A stretch of 22,078 nt of DNA from positions 1 through 22,078 of the forward strand of contig CAYLQG010000008.1 in NCBI GenBank assembly GCA_964385705.1. Reading direction: 5' to 3'. A program made the translations under genes and the position numbers. Shown one piece after another: positions 7,742 to 14,513 of the stretch. The stretch's first letter is position 1; each line of letters opens with the position of its first letter. The notes under the pieces were generated by a model that did not search any database, was not told where the DNA came from, and worked only from the letters and a program-made list of their open reading frames with translations. The DNA comes from DATKGN01 sp964385705 (lineage in GTDB: Bacteria > Patescibacteriota > Microgenomatia > UBA10105 > UBA927).

Positions 7742-7813
7742 TGTCATCGGGGGAGAAGCAATCCTGCCCGTGCGGGCAGATCTAATGATCGGCACGCTTC
7801 GCTCGCGATGACA
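7742..7813. repeat. 72-base imperfect palindromic (REP-like) element
   Basis: The outer arms TGTCATCG (7742-7749) and CGATGACA (7806-7813) are perfect inverses. Inner GAAGC and GCTTC blocks also pair, and an internal perfect hairpin CTGCCCG-TG-CGGGCAG lies at 7764-7779. It resembles the widespread intergenic family with ends like TGTCATTGCGAG...CTCGCAATGACA seen in many bacterial genomes (from memory, not searched). It fills the space between the GT2 stop and the GT39 start. Confidence 0.8.
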
Positions 7814-7823
7814 ATATAATTCA

Positions 7824-9305
7824 TTATACCTTTTCTGTCACGCGGTATTCCAATCGTTTTCCGAGAATCATGCGCGTATGCGCATCCAGACCCGGAAGGG
7901 CTGAAAGAAAGAAAGAAACGACCGGCACCGTAATCCATTGGAGGTAGAGGAAGGGGAGTTTCCATGAAGTAAATTCTTTCGGCCGCGGTGGCTTCGTTCT
8001 CCAGTCAAGAATGATAATAATTAACAAAAATATTAAGGATAATGTGAGGATTCCGGATGAAAGCTGCGCAAGGTTGTGTCCGAGAACCGTCCTACTGAAT
8101 GCCTGATTGACAAGCGGCGGGAGTACGCTTCCGACGGTGAGAATAAACCAATTTGACGGCCAAAATACGTGCTGTTCGAGTAAATTTAGTGTGCGGCGGA
8201 TTCTATCTCCCGCGGGGATTTCATTATGGATAAAGGCGTTTTGCATAACGAACGGTATATCCGATATACCCCAGGCCCATCGTTTGGACTGCTCGTATTG
8301 GTTGACCATAGTCCTCCAGAATCCATGGCTTTCCGCGGCGTCAAGGAGAAGCGGTAAAAAAATGCTTTTCGTGCTGACTTTTTCGCCGAGCGTGAAATAC
8401 ACTTTAAAGAACATATGGTAATCCTCAGGGATGACGTCCGTCCCCCAGTAACCGGCTTTAACGGCCGTCGCGAGGGAGAGTGAGTATGTTGAAAAGTTAA
8501 TCAATTTACTTTTCTGTGAAAGGACGGCGAGATTTGAAATGCTGAACATCGTGTTAACGACGCGACTCGGAAGCGGAATCCGCCAAATATTGTTGTAAAA
8601 CAATATAGCTCCCTGATAAAAATGGTAATCCCGGTCCTTATCCGTCAAAAACGTGTGTGAGAGATAGGAAAAATATTTCGGATGAATAAGTGCGTCCGCA
8701 TCGCATGAAGTTACCGTGACAAGTTCTAGAGGAATCTTCCATAATTTTAGTTTGGAAACAATTGACCGCGCGGCAAAGGCCATATTTGATGATTTTCCTG
8801 CAACTTCTCCGACTTTCAAGAGGTGTTTTGTGACGATAAATTTTCCGAATTGTGGGGTAAACTCTTTTTCTAAAAGCGATGTCGTTTCGTCGGAGAGTGT
8901 GTCTTTCCCTTCGGTTGCAAGTACGATAATGAGCCGCTCTTTCGGGAAATCTTGTTTTGCCAGGGACTCGAGTGTCCGCTGTAAAATATGAATCGGTTCC
9001 TTATATTCGGGAATAATGATTACGTGATAGAGTTCCTGAAAGGATCCCTGCATTTTAGCGAGCGCGAGCCAGTCAATTTTTACGTGTGCGTTCATCGTGA
9101 CAAATGACTTAATTGCATGAAGCGCGAGTGTAAATGATTTATAAAACCAGAACACGTCGAAGGTGATAATGAGGTATGCAACAAGCGCAGGATGCCAAAA
9201 TGAGAGCCATAGGGGCATCGTGATCAGAAACCATGACAGGCTCGGAACAACTATTTCCATGAGTCGCATGGTAAATGTCGGATGTTGTATGAATAATTGG
9301 CGCAT
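7824..9305 (-). CDS. GT2-family processive-type membrane glycosyltransferase
   Basis: A 493-residue protein with two N-terminal hydrophobic segments (about 18-60), a cytosolic GT-A domain (about 90-350) and four C-terminal helices (about 385-470). Seen: VIIIPEYKEPIHILQRTLESL opening the GT-A fold, DAD at 202-204 (metal/nucleotide-sugar site), EDYHMF at 294-299 (acid/base region, family 'ED') and Q339-S-K-R342-W343 (QxxRW). These are the motifs of cellulose/hyaluronan-synthase-like GT2 enzymes. It may polymerise a sugar or load a lipid carrier. It is the first gene of the (-) glycan operon. An extended -10 (TGG-TATAAT, 9339-9331) precedes it by 25 bases, a longer leader than at most other operon heads here. 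A 72-base palindromic repeat separates it from the GT39 gene. Confidence 0.88.
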   Translation of the reverse strand: MRQLFIQHPTFTMRLMEIVVPSLSWFLITMPLWLSFWHPALVAYLIITFDVFWFYKSFTLALHAIKSFVTMNAHVKIDWLALAKMQGSFQELYHVIIIPEYKEPIHILQRTLESLAKQDFPKERLIIVLATEGKDTLSDETTSLLEKEFTPQFGKFIVTKHLLKVGEVAGKSSNMAFAARSIVSKLKLWKIPLELVTVTSCDADALIHPKYFSYLSHTFLTDKDRDYHFYQGAILFYNNIWRIPLPSRVVNTMFSISNLAVLSQKSKLINFSTYSLSLATAVKAGYWGTDVIPEDYHMFFKVYFTLGEKVSTKSIFLPLLLDAAESHGFWRTMVNQYEQSKRWAWGISDIPFVMQNAFIHNEIPAGDRIRRTLNLLEQHVFWPSNWFILTVGSVLPPLVNQAFSRTVLGHNLAQLSSGILTLSLIFLLIIIILDWRTKPPRPKEFTSWKLPFLYLQWITVPVVSFFLSALPGLDAHTRMILGKRLEYRVTEKV

Positions 9306-9330
9306 ATTAACAACCCAAGTGATCCTTTAC

Positions 9331-9339
9331 ATTATACCA
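9331..9339 (-). promoter_or_regulatory. Extended -10 of the glycan operon (GT2 first)
   Basis: TGG-TATAAT on the minus strand, 25 bases before ATG 9305. The predicted leader is roughly 18 bases, longer than at other operon heads in this window. Confidence 0.55.
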
Positions 9340-9402
9340 TTGTGAGGTAAATTTGTTCCCTCATTATGGGTAGGAATAACGGAGGATATGGTCATAACGG
9401 TT

Positions 9403-10182
9403 TTATGTTGGAAGGGCGAACAGCACCAGCGCGTTTTTTGTCGTTTGTTCTTCTACTTCAGTGTAGGGGATATTGAGCAATTCCGCAATTTTGTGGGCGA
9501 TAAGCGGAATATTCTTCGGTTCATTCCGTTCTCCTCGGTGAGGGATGGGGGTCAAGTAGGGCGAATCCGTTTCCAAAAGGATCATTGTGATTGGGATTGA
9601 CGGGACAATGAGTTGAAGCTGACTCGAAAAAGTAAGGTTGCCGTCAACGCCGACAAAAAGGTTTCGGCGCTTCGCCTCTCGAAGGTCCTGCAGCCCGCCT
9701 GAGAAACAATGGATGACCCCCCGCGGCATGGTAGGAACGCCATCCAAGACGTCAAAGAAATCCTCATACGCATCACGGCAGTGCATAATGACCGGCAAGT
9801 TATGGCGAAGGGCAATCCTGAGTTGTTCCTCAAACAGAATTTTTTGCTCCTGCTTTTTCCCGCCGGCTGCTTCTCCTTTAAATAAATGGTAATCCAGGCC
9901 GATTTCTCCGATGGCAACTACGGAAGAATCAATTAATTTTTCTAATATCTTCAGCTGCTTAAGATCTGGTTCATGCGACGCTTCATACGGATGAAAGCCG
10001 ATGCTTGCGAAAACGACGTCGGGATTATTTCCTGCAAGTTGTATCGCAAGTGTTGAGGAAAACATATCGACGCCAGGGGCTATAAACTGTTTGACGCCGG
10101 CCTTTTTGGCATTCCCGATGACCATCGCGCGGTCATCATTAAATTGCTCAAACATGAGGTGACAGTGGGTATCGATGAACAT
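9403..10182 (-). CDS. tatD: TatD-family metal-dependent DNase
   Basis: A 259-residue TatD hydrolase, full length for the family. Seen: the metal-binding N-terminus MFIDTHCHL (HxH), GFHPYEA around residue 64, VAIGEIGLDYH (the metal-ligand Glu), LPVIMHCRDAYEDFF (His), GVIHCFSGG (His) and ILLETDSPYLTP (the Asp ligand), in family order on a TIM barrel. TatD enzymes are Mg-dependent 3'-5' exonucleases acting in DNA repair and degradation. The ATG at 10182 is two bases from the 100-N gap, so its promoter and ribosome site are unseen. The metG-tatD order is also common in bacteria, so the two are probably co-transcribed across the gap. Confidence 0.93.
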   Translation of the reverse strand: MFIDTHCHLMFEQFNDDRAMVIGNAKKAGVKQFIAPGVDMFSSTLAIQLAGNNPDVVFASIGFHPYEASHEPDLKQLKILEKLIDSSVVAIGEIGLDYHLFKGEAAGGKKQEQKILFEEQLRIALRHNLPVIMHCRDAYEDFFDVLDGVPTMPRGVIHCFSGGLQDLREAKRRNLFVGVDGNLTFSSQLQLIVPSIPITMILLETDSPYLTPIPHRGERNEPKNIPLIAHKIAELLNIPYTEVEEQTTKNALVLFALPT

Positions 10183-10183
10183 A

Positions 10184-10283
10184 NNNNNNNNNNNNNNNNN
10201 NNNNNNNNNNNNNNNNNNNNNNNNNNNNNNNNNNNNNNNNNNNNNNNNNNNNNNNNNNNNNNNNNNNNNNNNNNNNNNNNNNN
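10184..10283. other. Assembly gap (100 N)
   Basis: Exactly 100 undetermined bases, the conventional placeholder for a scaffold join of unknown size. The gap removes the 3' end of metG and whatever lies immediately upstream of tatD. The order and distance across it are not proven by sequence, although a metG-tatD arrangement is biologically reasonable. Confidence 0.98.
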
Positions 10284-11710
10284 AACAAGGGCGGTTGCGC
10301 TTTGATCGTCGGTCCTTTGAATTGATCAAGAATTTTTCGGGAGGTTTCCGGGAGAAATGGTTGAAGGCCATAAGAAATTTTAAATAATGATCTCACATAG
10401 TTTTTTAATAGGGGAGTTGCTTGATTTTTTTCCAGAGACCATGGTTTATCACTATTTACCCTAATATCCAATTGTTTGATATCTTTCCAAATTTCTTCTA
10501 ATGCGAGGTTAAATTCAAATGATTCAAGGTGATTCCAATATCCGCCTAATTTAGGTGATTCGGAAAGATTTGGTTCAGGTCGATCAGGCGACTTCTCAAT
10601 CATGACATTATTTGTTTCACATAATTTTGCAATTCTCGCAACTAGATTTCCCAACCCGTTTGCTAGATCAGCATTATACAATTCCTTAAATCTCCTCTCG
10701 GAAAAATCTCCGTCACTTGTCGACGGAATCTCGCGCAGAAAATAATAACGTACAGGATCGGCGCCGTATTTATTGATGAGCTCGATGGGGTCGATGACAT
10801 TACCCAGGGTTTTACTCATTTTCTGACCATTTAAAGTGAAATATCCATGGATAAAAACCGATTTCGGAAGTTTGAGTCCGGCAGAGAGTAAAAATGCCGG
10901 CCAGTAGACCGTATGAAAACGGTTAATGCCTTTGCCGATCATATGCACGTCAGCCGGCCACCATTTCTTATACTTTTCATCATCCCAACCGAATCCGACA
11001 CCGGATTGATAAATATTGAGGGCGTCAAACCAGACGTACATACGCTGTGACGGATCGTCAGGGACGGGAACCCCCCAGTTTTTCGCCCGCGCATTACTTC
11101 TTGAAACGCTTATATCCAAAAGCGGCTGTTTGAGAAACGAGAGAACTTCGTTTTTCCGGAAATCAGGAATAATTTTTATCGTGTCTTCCGAAATAAGCTT
11201 GATAAGCTGTTTTTGATAAGAAGATAACCTAAAAAAATAATTTTCTTCTTTCACCGTCTCCAATTTTTTGCCGGGGTGCTCAAAGCATTCACCGTTTTCG
11301 TTGAGTTCATCTTTTGTATAAAAGGCTTCACATCCGAGGCAGTACAATCCTTCGTACGATTTTTTATAAATATCTTTTTTACATAAATTCCATAACTTTT
11401 GACTCGCCTTAAAGTGGTGATCGACGTCGCTTCCTTTTTGCCAAACGTTGAAATCGCAATGTAAGGCGCGCGTTAGGTCAAAAAATTTCTGGGTGTTATC
11501 ATCGATAAATTTTTGCACGGGAACACCCGCTTTCTCCGCAGCCTGAACGTTCTTCAATGCATTTTCGTCTCCGCCCGAGAGAAGAAGAGTCTCATCGCCG
11601 AGTAGTCTGTGATAGCGGGCAACAACATCTCCCTGCACGAACTCGAGCGCGTGTCCGATATGCGGGGCCGCGTTAACGTAGGGGATAGAGCAGGTGATAT
11701 AGAATTTCAT
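10284..11710 (-). CDS. metG: Methionyl-tRNA synthetase (3' end lost in gap)
   Basis: 475 codons are present before the gap; MetG core enzymes are about 500 residues, so little is missing unless there is a C-terminal tRNA-binding extension. Seen: the class I signature PHIGH at 16-20; a Cys-rich knuckle YCLGCEAFYTKDEL ... C ... H around residue 125-145; WFDALNIYQSG; and KMSKTLGN near 297-304. The anticodon-binding helices follow. It charges tRNA-Met with methionine in the cytoplasm. The ATG at 11710 lies 12 bases after the upstream membrane-protein stop. A TAGAAT (11725-11720) that includes that stop ends 9 bases before the ATG, so a separate leaderless transcript is possible. The last 400 bases before the gap are clearly more AT-rich than the rest. 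Confidence 0.93.
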
Positions 11711-11719
11711 TATGTGGTC

Positions 11720-11725
11720 ATTCTA
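11720..11725 (-). promoter_or_regulatory. Possible -10 of metG
   Basis: TAGAAT, containing the TAG stop of the upstream membrane-protein gene, ends 9 bases before the metG ATG. The match is weaker than at other genes and it could be chance. Confidence 0.35.
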
Positions 11726-12058
11726 TCGTTTTTGCATGTATACCTCAAGAGAAATGAGGCAGGCGAGGAGCAGAACCGCATAATACAGATCCCGGAGCCC
11801 GAGGAAGCGGAGTAAAAAAAAGACGAATACCCCACCACCCACCAGAACGGAACGTCGTACAATATTCGTTATAAATAATGTCAGACTGAACGCTGTTACG
11901 GAAACTAAGAGGAAAAACGCTCCAAGCGGGACGATAAAATCCGGATCCTGGGTATTTATAAGCCAGCCTAAGCCGCTTAAGCCACAGATTCCGATTATAA
12001 GCCAGATCACATTATGGTTTGTGTGACCATGGAGCCTTGGCGCATCGCGTAATTCCAT
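11723..12058 (-). CDS. Small membrane protein of unknown function
   Basis: A 111-residue protein with an N-terminal polar stretch and three to four hydrophobic segments (about 17-34, 42-66, 70-88 and 91-106), ending in a short basic tail (MQKR). I do not recognise a family. It lies 12 bases upstream of metG on the same strand and diverges from rmuC. An extended -10 (TGA-TACGCT, 12073-12065) ends 6 bases before its ATG, matching the leaderless pattern of neighbouring operon heads and supporting both the gene and its start. No link to methionyl-tRNA synthesis is evident. Confidence 0.65.
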   Translation of the reverse strand: MELRDAPRLHGHTNHNVIWLIIGICGLSGLGWLINTQDPDFIVPLGAFFLLVSVTAFSLTLFITNIVRRSVLVGGGVFVFFLLRFLGLRDLYYAVLLLACLISLEVYMQKR

Positions 12059-12064
12059 AAATCT

Positions 12065-12073
12065 AGCGTATCA
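12065..12073 (-). promoter_or_regulatory. Extended -10 of small membrane-protein/metG unit
   Basis: TGA-TACGCT ends 6 bases before ATG 12058. It is divergent from the rmuC promoter, with about 10 bases between the two extended boxes. Confidence 0.4.
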
Positions 12074-12083
12074 CATCGTCATG

Positions 12084-12092
12084 TGGTATCGT
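12084..12092 (+). promoter_or_regulatory. Extended -10 of rmuC unit
   Basis: TGG-TATCGT ends 9 bases before ATG 12102 and lies downstream of the alternative ATG 12081, which it argues against. Confidence 0.45.
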
Positions 12093-12101
12093 GTGATCAT
12101 A

Positions 12102-13127
12102 ATGAATGACTTCATTATTATAATAGCCATTAATATCCTCGGATTTGCCGTACTTGCCTGGATTATCAAACATGAGCTCTCAAAACTCAACAAGAGCGGC
12201 GACGAAACGCTCGTTTCCTGGCTCAAAAGTATGCAAACGACGATCGAACACACGAATAAAACCCTCAATGACGCAATGCGTGGGACGTCGGTCGAGATGA
12301 CGAGAACACTGCAATCGAATTCCCGTCAACTCAATGAGCGCTTGGATGAGGCGGCTCGTGTGATCGGTGCGCTTAATAAAAACGTCGGAGAGATGTCTGA
12401 GGTTGGTCGAGGTATACGGAGCCTTCAGGAATTTTTACAGTCGCCAAAACTTCGCGGCAACATCGGTGAACAGGTGCTTAAGGATATGATCGGACAATCG
12501 TTTCCAAAACAATCATTTCACCTGCAATATGCGTTTAAATCCGGAGTCAAAGTCGATGCGGTCCTTAAAACCGACGCGGGGCTTCTTTGCATCGACTCAA
12601 AATTCCCGATGGAAAATTTTACGCTTCTTCATAACGGAGAAACAGAAGCGATCCGCGCGACTGCGAAGCGCGATTTTATCTCCGACGTAAAAAAGCATGT
12701 GAGCGACATAAGCCGCAAATATATTCTGCCGGAGGAAGGGACGATGGATTTTGCCCTTATGTACATCCCTTCGGAATCCGTCTATTACGAAATTGCAAAT
12801 CTTAATGAGCTTATGGACTATGCTCGCAATCTGCGCGTCTATCCGGTGTCTCCCAATACATTGTATGCACACCTGCAGGTATTGCTTCTAAGTTTTCAGG
12901 GCAAAGATCTTGAACAAAAATCTCGGGAGGTTTTTCAACTACTGCGGGCGATACAAAAGGATTACGGAAAGGTCGGAGAAAATTTAGGAACTCTGGGGAA
13001 ACATATTACAAACGCATATAACGGTATGAACTCCGTGACTAGCGCATTTCAGATGCTGGGACAAAAACTGGAAAACACCAATATGCTGGAGGGAAAACTG
13101 GATAAGGATGATAAAATAGACAATTAA
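12102..13127 (+). CDS. rmuC: RmuC-family DNA recombination protein
   Basis: A 341-residue RmuC homologue. RmuC proteins limit inversion at short inverted repeats and carry a PD-(D/E)XK-like nuclease core. Seen: one N-terminal membrane segment (about 3-24, FIIIIAINILGFAVLAWII), a helical and probably coiled-coil region to about residue 105, then the conserved core LRGNIGEQVLKDMIGQSFP, VDAVLKTDAGLLCIDSKFPMENF (with the acidic/DSK nuclease-like residues), DFALMYIPSESVYYE, VYPVSPNTLYAHLQ and a final helical tail. ATG 12102 is preferred to ATG 12081, which lies upstream of the extended -10 TGG-TATCGT (12084-12092). Downstream, one base separates its TAA from the next ATG. Confidence 0.9.
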   Translation: MNDFIIIIAINILGFAVLAWIIKHELSKLNKSGDETLVSWLKSMQTTIEHTNKTLNDAMRGTSVEMTRTLQSNSRQLNERLDEAARVIGALNKNVGEMSEVGRGIRSLQEFLQSPKLRGNIGEQVLKDMIGQSFPKQSFHLQYAFKSGVKVDAVLKTDAGLLCIDSKFPMENFTLLHNGETEAIRATAKRDFISDVKKHVSDISRKYILPEEGTMDFALMYIPSESVYYEIANLNELMDYARNLRVYPVSPNTLYAHLQVLLLSFQGKDLEQKSREVFQLLRAIQKDYGKVGENLGTLGKHITNAYNGMNSVTSAFQMLGQKLENTNMLEGKLDKDDKIDN

Positions 13128-13132
13128 TATGA
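13121..13132 (+). repeat. Direct repeat at tandem hydrolase junction, copy 1
   Basis: CAATTAATATGA, containing the rmuC stop and the first hydrolase ATG. It is identical to 13731-13742, 610 bases downstream, which equals one gene plus its one-base spacer. Confidence 0.75.
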
Positions 13133-13737
13133 AATTCATCATATTTCATGGTTCATTCGGAGGCCCGGGCGAGAACTGGTTTCCCTACGTAAAGAAAAGC
13201 CTTGAGAACATAGGACAGGAAGTAATCGTTCCTCAGTTTCCGGTGGAATCATGGGATGAGATGACCAAATTCGGCAAAACGTTTGTTCCAAAACGGCAAA
13301 CGTTACAGACTTGGTTATCCGCATTTGAACCGACTGCAAAATCTATTAAACCGAACGAACAATACTGTTGGGTTGGGCACTCCATCGGTCCTCTGTTTAT
13401 GCTTCACATACTGACCAGATTTCATATTCAATTGGATAGCGCAATATTTGTGAGCCCATTTCTCACCATGCTAAAACGATCATGGCAAATTGACACCGTC
13501 AACGAGTCATTCTATAAATCAGATTTCGATTTTCCCGTGCTCAGGAAATTAATACCCGTTTCTTATGCGATATATTCGCAAAATGATCCGTATGTCTCGA
13601 TAGAATATCCCCGTGAATTCGCAAAGAAAATGAACAGTTCTGTCATAGAATCAAAAAACGGCGGACACTTTAATGGTGAAGCGGGATTTACCTCATTTCC
13701 CCTGGTTGTGGAATTGTGTAAGACCAGAATCAATTAA
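13129..13737 (+). CDS. RBBP9/YdeN-like serine hydrolase, first tandem copy
   Basis: A 202-residue alpha/beta hydrolase of the RBBP9/YdeN type. Seen: an N-terminal HGSFGGPGENWFPYVKKSLE (oxyanion region and first helix), EVIVPQFP, the nucleophile elbow VGHSIG with Ser85, a likely catalytic Asp153 in QNDPYV, and His180 in NGGHF. The triad is complete. Small cytosolic hydrolases of this family have poorly known substrates (esters, peptides). The ATG follows the rmuC stop after a single base (TAA-T-ATG) with no clear Shine-Dalgarno, suggesting termination-reinitiation. It is a clear paralogue of the next gene, with Ser at the same position. Confidence 0.85.
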   Translation: MKFIIFHGSFGGPGENWFPYVKKSLENIGQEVIVPQFPVESWDEMTKFGKTFVPKRQTLQTWLSAFEPTAKSIKPNEQYCWVGHSIGPLFMLHILTRFHIQLDSAIFVSPFLTMLKRSWQIDTVNESFYKSDFDFPVLRKLIPVSYAIYSQNDPYVSIEYPREFAKKMNSSVIESKNGGHFNGEAGFTSFPLVVELCKTRIN

Positions 13738-13742
13738 TATGA
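13731..13742 (+). repeat. Direct repeat at tandem hydrolase junction, copy 2
   Basis: CAATTAATATGA, containing the first hydrolase stop and the second hydrolase ATG. It may mark the edges of an old tandem duplication, or may simply be a favoured stop-start context. Confidence 0.75.
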
Positions 13743-14368
13743 CATACGTTTTTGTTTACGGAACATTCGGGTCGCCGACTGAAGCATGGTTTCCTTGGTT
13801 AAAAATAGAATTAGAACGGTTGGGTCATGAAGTCATTATCCCGCAGGTGCCGACGGATGATTGGTCGGAGGTTTCAAAATTAAAAATCGAAGAATACCAA
13901 TCTAGACAGAATTTGACGGCATGGACAGACACGTTTGAAAAATTGTTACCGAACATACAAAACAACAAGGAACTCTGTTTTGTGGGTCACTCGCTTGGCC
14001 CGATGTTCATACTTTTGATGGCTGAAAAGTATGGTTTGCACGCACAAAATGCATATTTTGTTGCTCCTTTTTTTCACCCCGCGACTGAAGAGGAATTAAA
14101 AGATACGTCAGCTGCTTTGATCCATAAAGCGAATATAACATTTTATTATCATGATTTTGATTTTGTGCGGCTTCGATCATTAATTTCTCAATCAACGGTC
14201 ATCTACAGTGACGATGATCCGAATGTGCATGAATGGGAAGCGCTTGAGTTTGCAGAAAAACTAGGGAGTAAAACGATAAAACTAACTGGATTGGGACATA
14301 TGAGTACAGACTCACATCTTCTCAAATTTCCGCAACTTCTGGATGCAATAAAACAAGACAATCCATAA
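13739..14368 (+). CDS. RBBP9/YdeN-like serine hydrolase, second tandem copy
   Basis: A 209-residue paralogue of the gene before it. The same layout is seen: YGTFGSPTEAWFPWLKIELE, EVIIPQVPTDDW, VGHSLG with Ser85, Asp160 in DDDPNV and His187 in GLGHMSTD. The triad is complete, so both copies may be active. The ATG at 13739 again follows the previous stop after one base, in an identical 12-base junction (CAATTAATATGA). An in-frame ATG at 13673 lies inside the first copy and would add 22 residues unrelated to the family N-terminus, so it is rejected. The gene is followed by a 145-base spacer, the longest in the window, before the helicase-nuclease gene. Confidence 0.85.
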   Translation: MTYVFVYGTFGSPTEAWFPWLKIELERLGHEVIIPQVPTDDWSEVSKLKIEEYQSRQNLTAWTDTFEKLLPNIQNNKELCFVGHSLGPMFILLMAEKYGLHAQNAYFVAPFFHPATEEELKDTSAALIHKANITFYYHDFDFVRLRSLISQSTVIYSDDDPNVHEWEALEFAEKLGSKTIKLTGLGHMSTDSHLLKFPQLLDAIKQDNP

Positions 14369-14513
14369 TACACACATCTTATTCAGGTTTGCCCATCGAC
14401 CGGCTCAGGATCCTCTAGTATTATCGAAGGACAGTCCGAAATGCGAAAAAGCTGATTAGATGAATGGATACCCGGAGTAATTCATATTACGGAGGGTATA
14501 TAATATCCCCACG
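14369..14513. other. Longest intergenic spacer, with decayed palindrome
   Basis: 145 bases between the second hydrolase and the helicase-nuclease gene. It holds an imperfect palindrome remnant at 14393-14430: CCATCGAC at the left, the self-complementary AGGATCCT at 14407-14414, and CGAAGG at 14425-14430, which pairs with five of six bases of the left CCATCG. The left arm resembles the common 'CCTTCGACAGGCTCAGGA' repeat. The helicase promoter lies at its 3' end. Nothing else was recognised. Confidence 0.5.
14499..14504 (+). promoter_or_regulatory. -10 box of helicase-nuclease gene
   Basis: A perfect TATAAT within the run TATATAATAT ends 9 bases before ATG 14514. No clear -35 is seen at 17-18 bases upstream. 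Confidence 0.6.

Noticed and set aside
9337..9402. Possible terminator after tatD
   Set aside because: The only stem found (CATAA/TTATG) is 5 pairs, AT-rich and not followed by a T-run.
10175..10387. Open frames reading through the N gap
   Set aside because: They exist only because N codons contain no stops; real sequence ends at 10183 and resumes at 10284.
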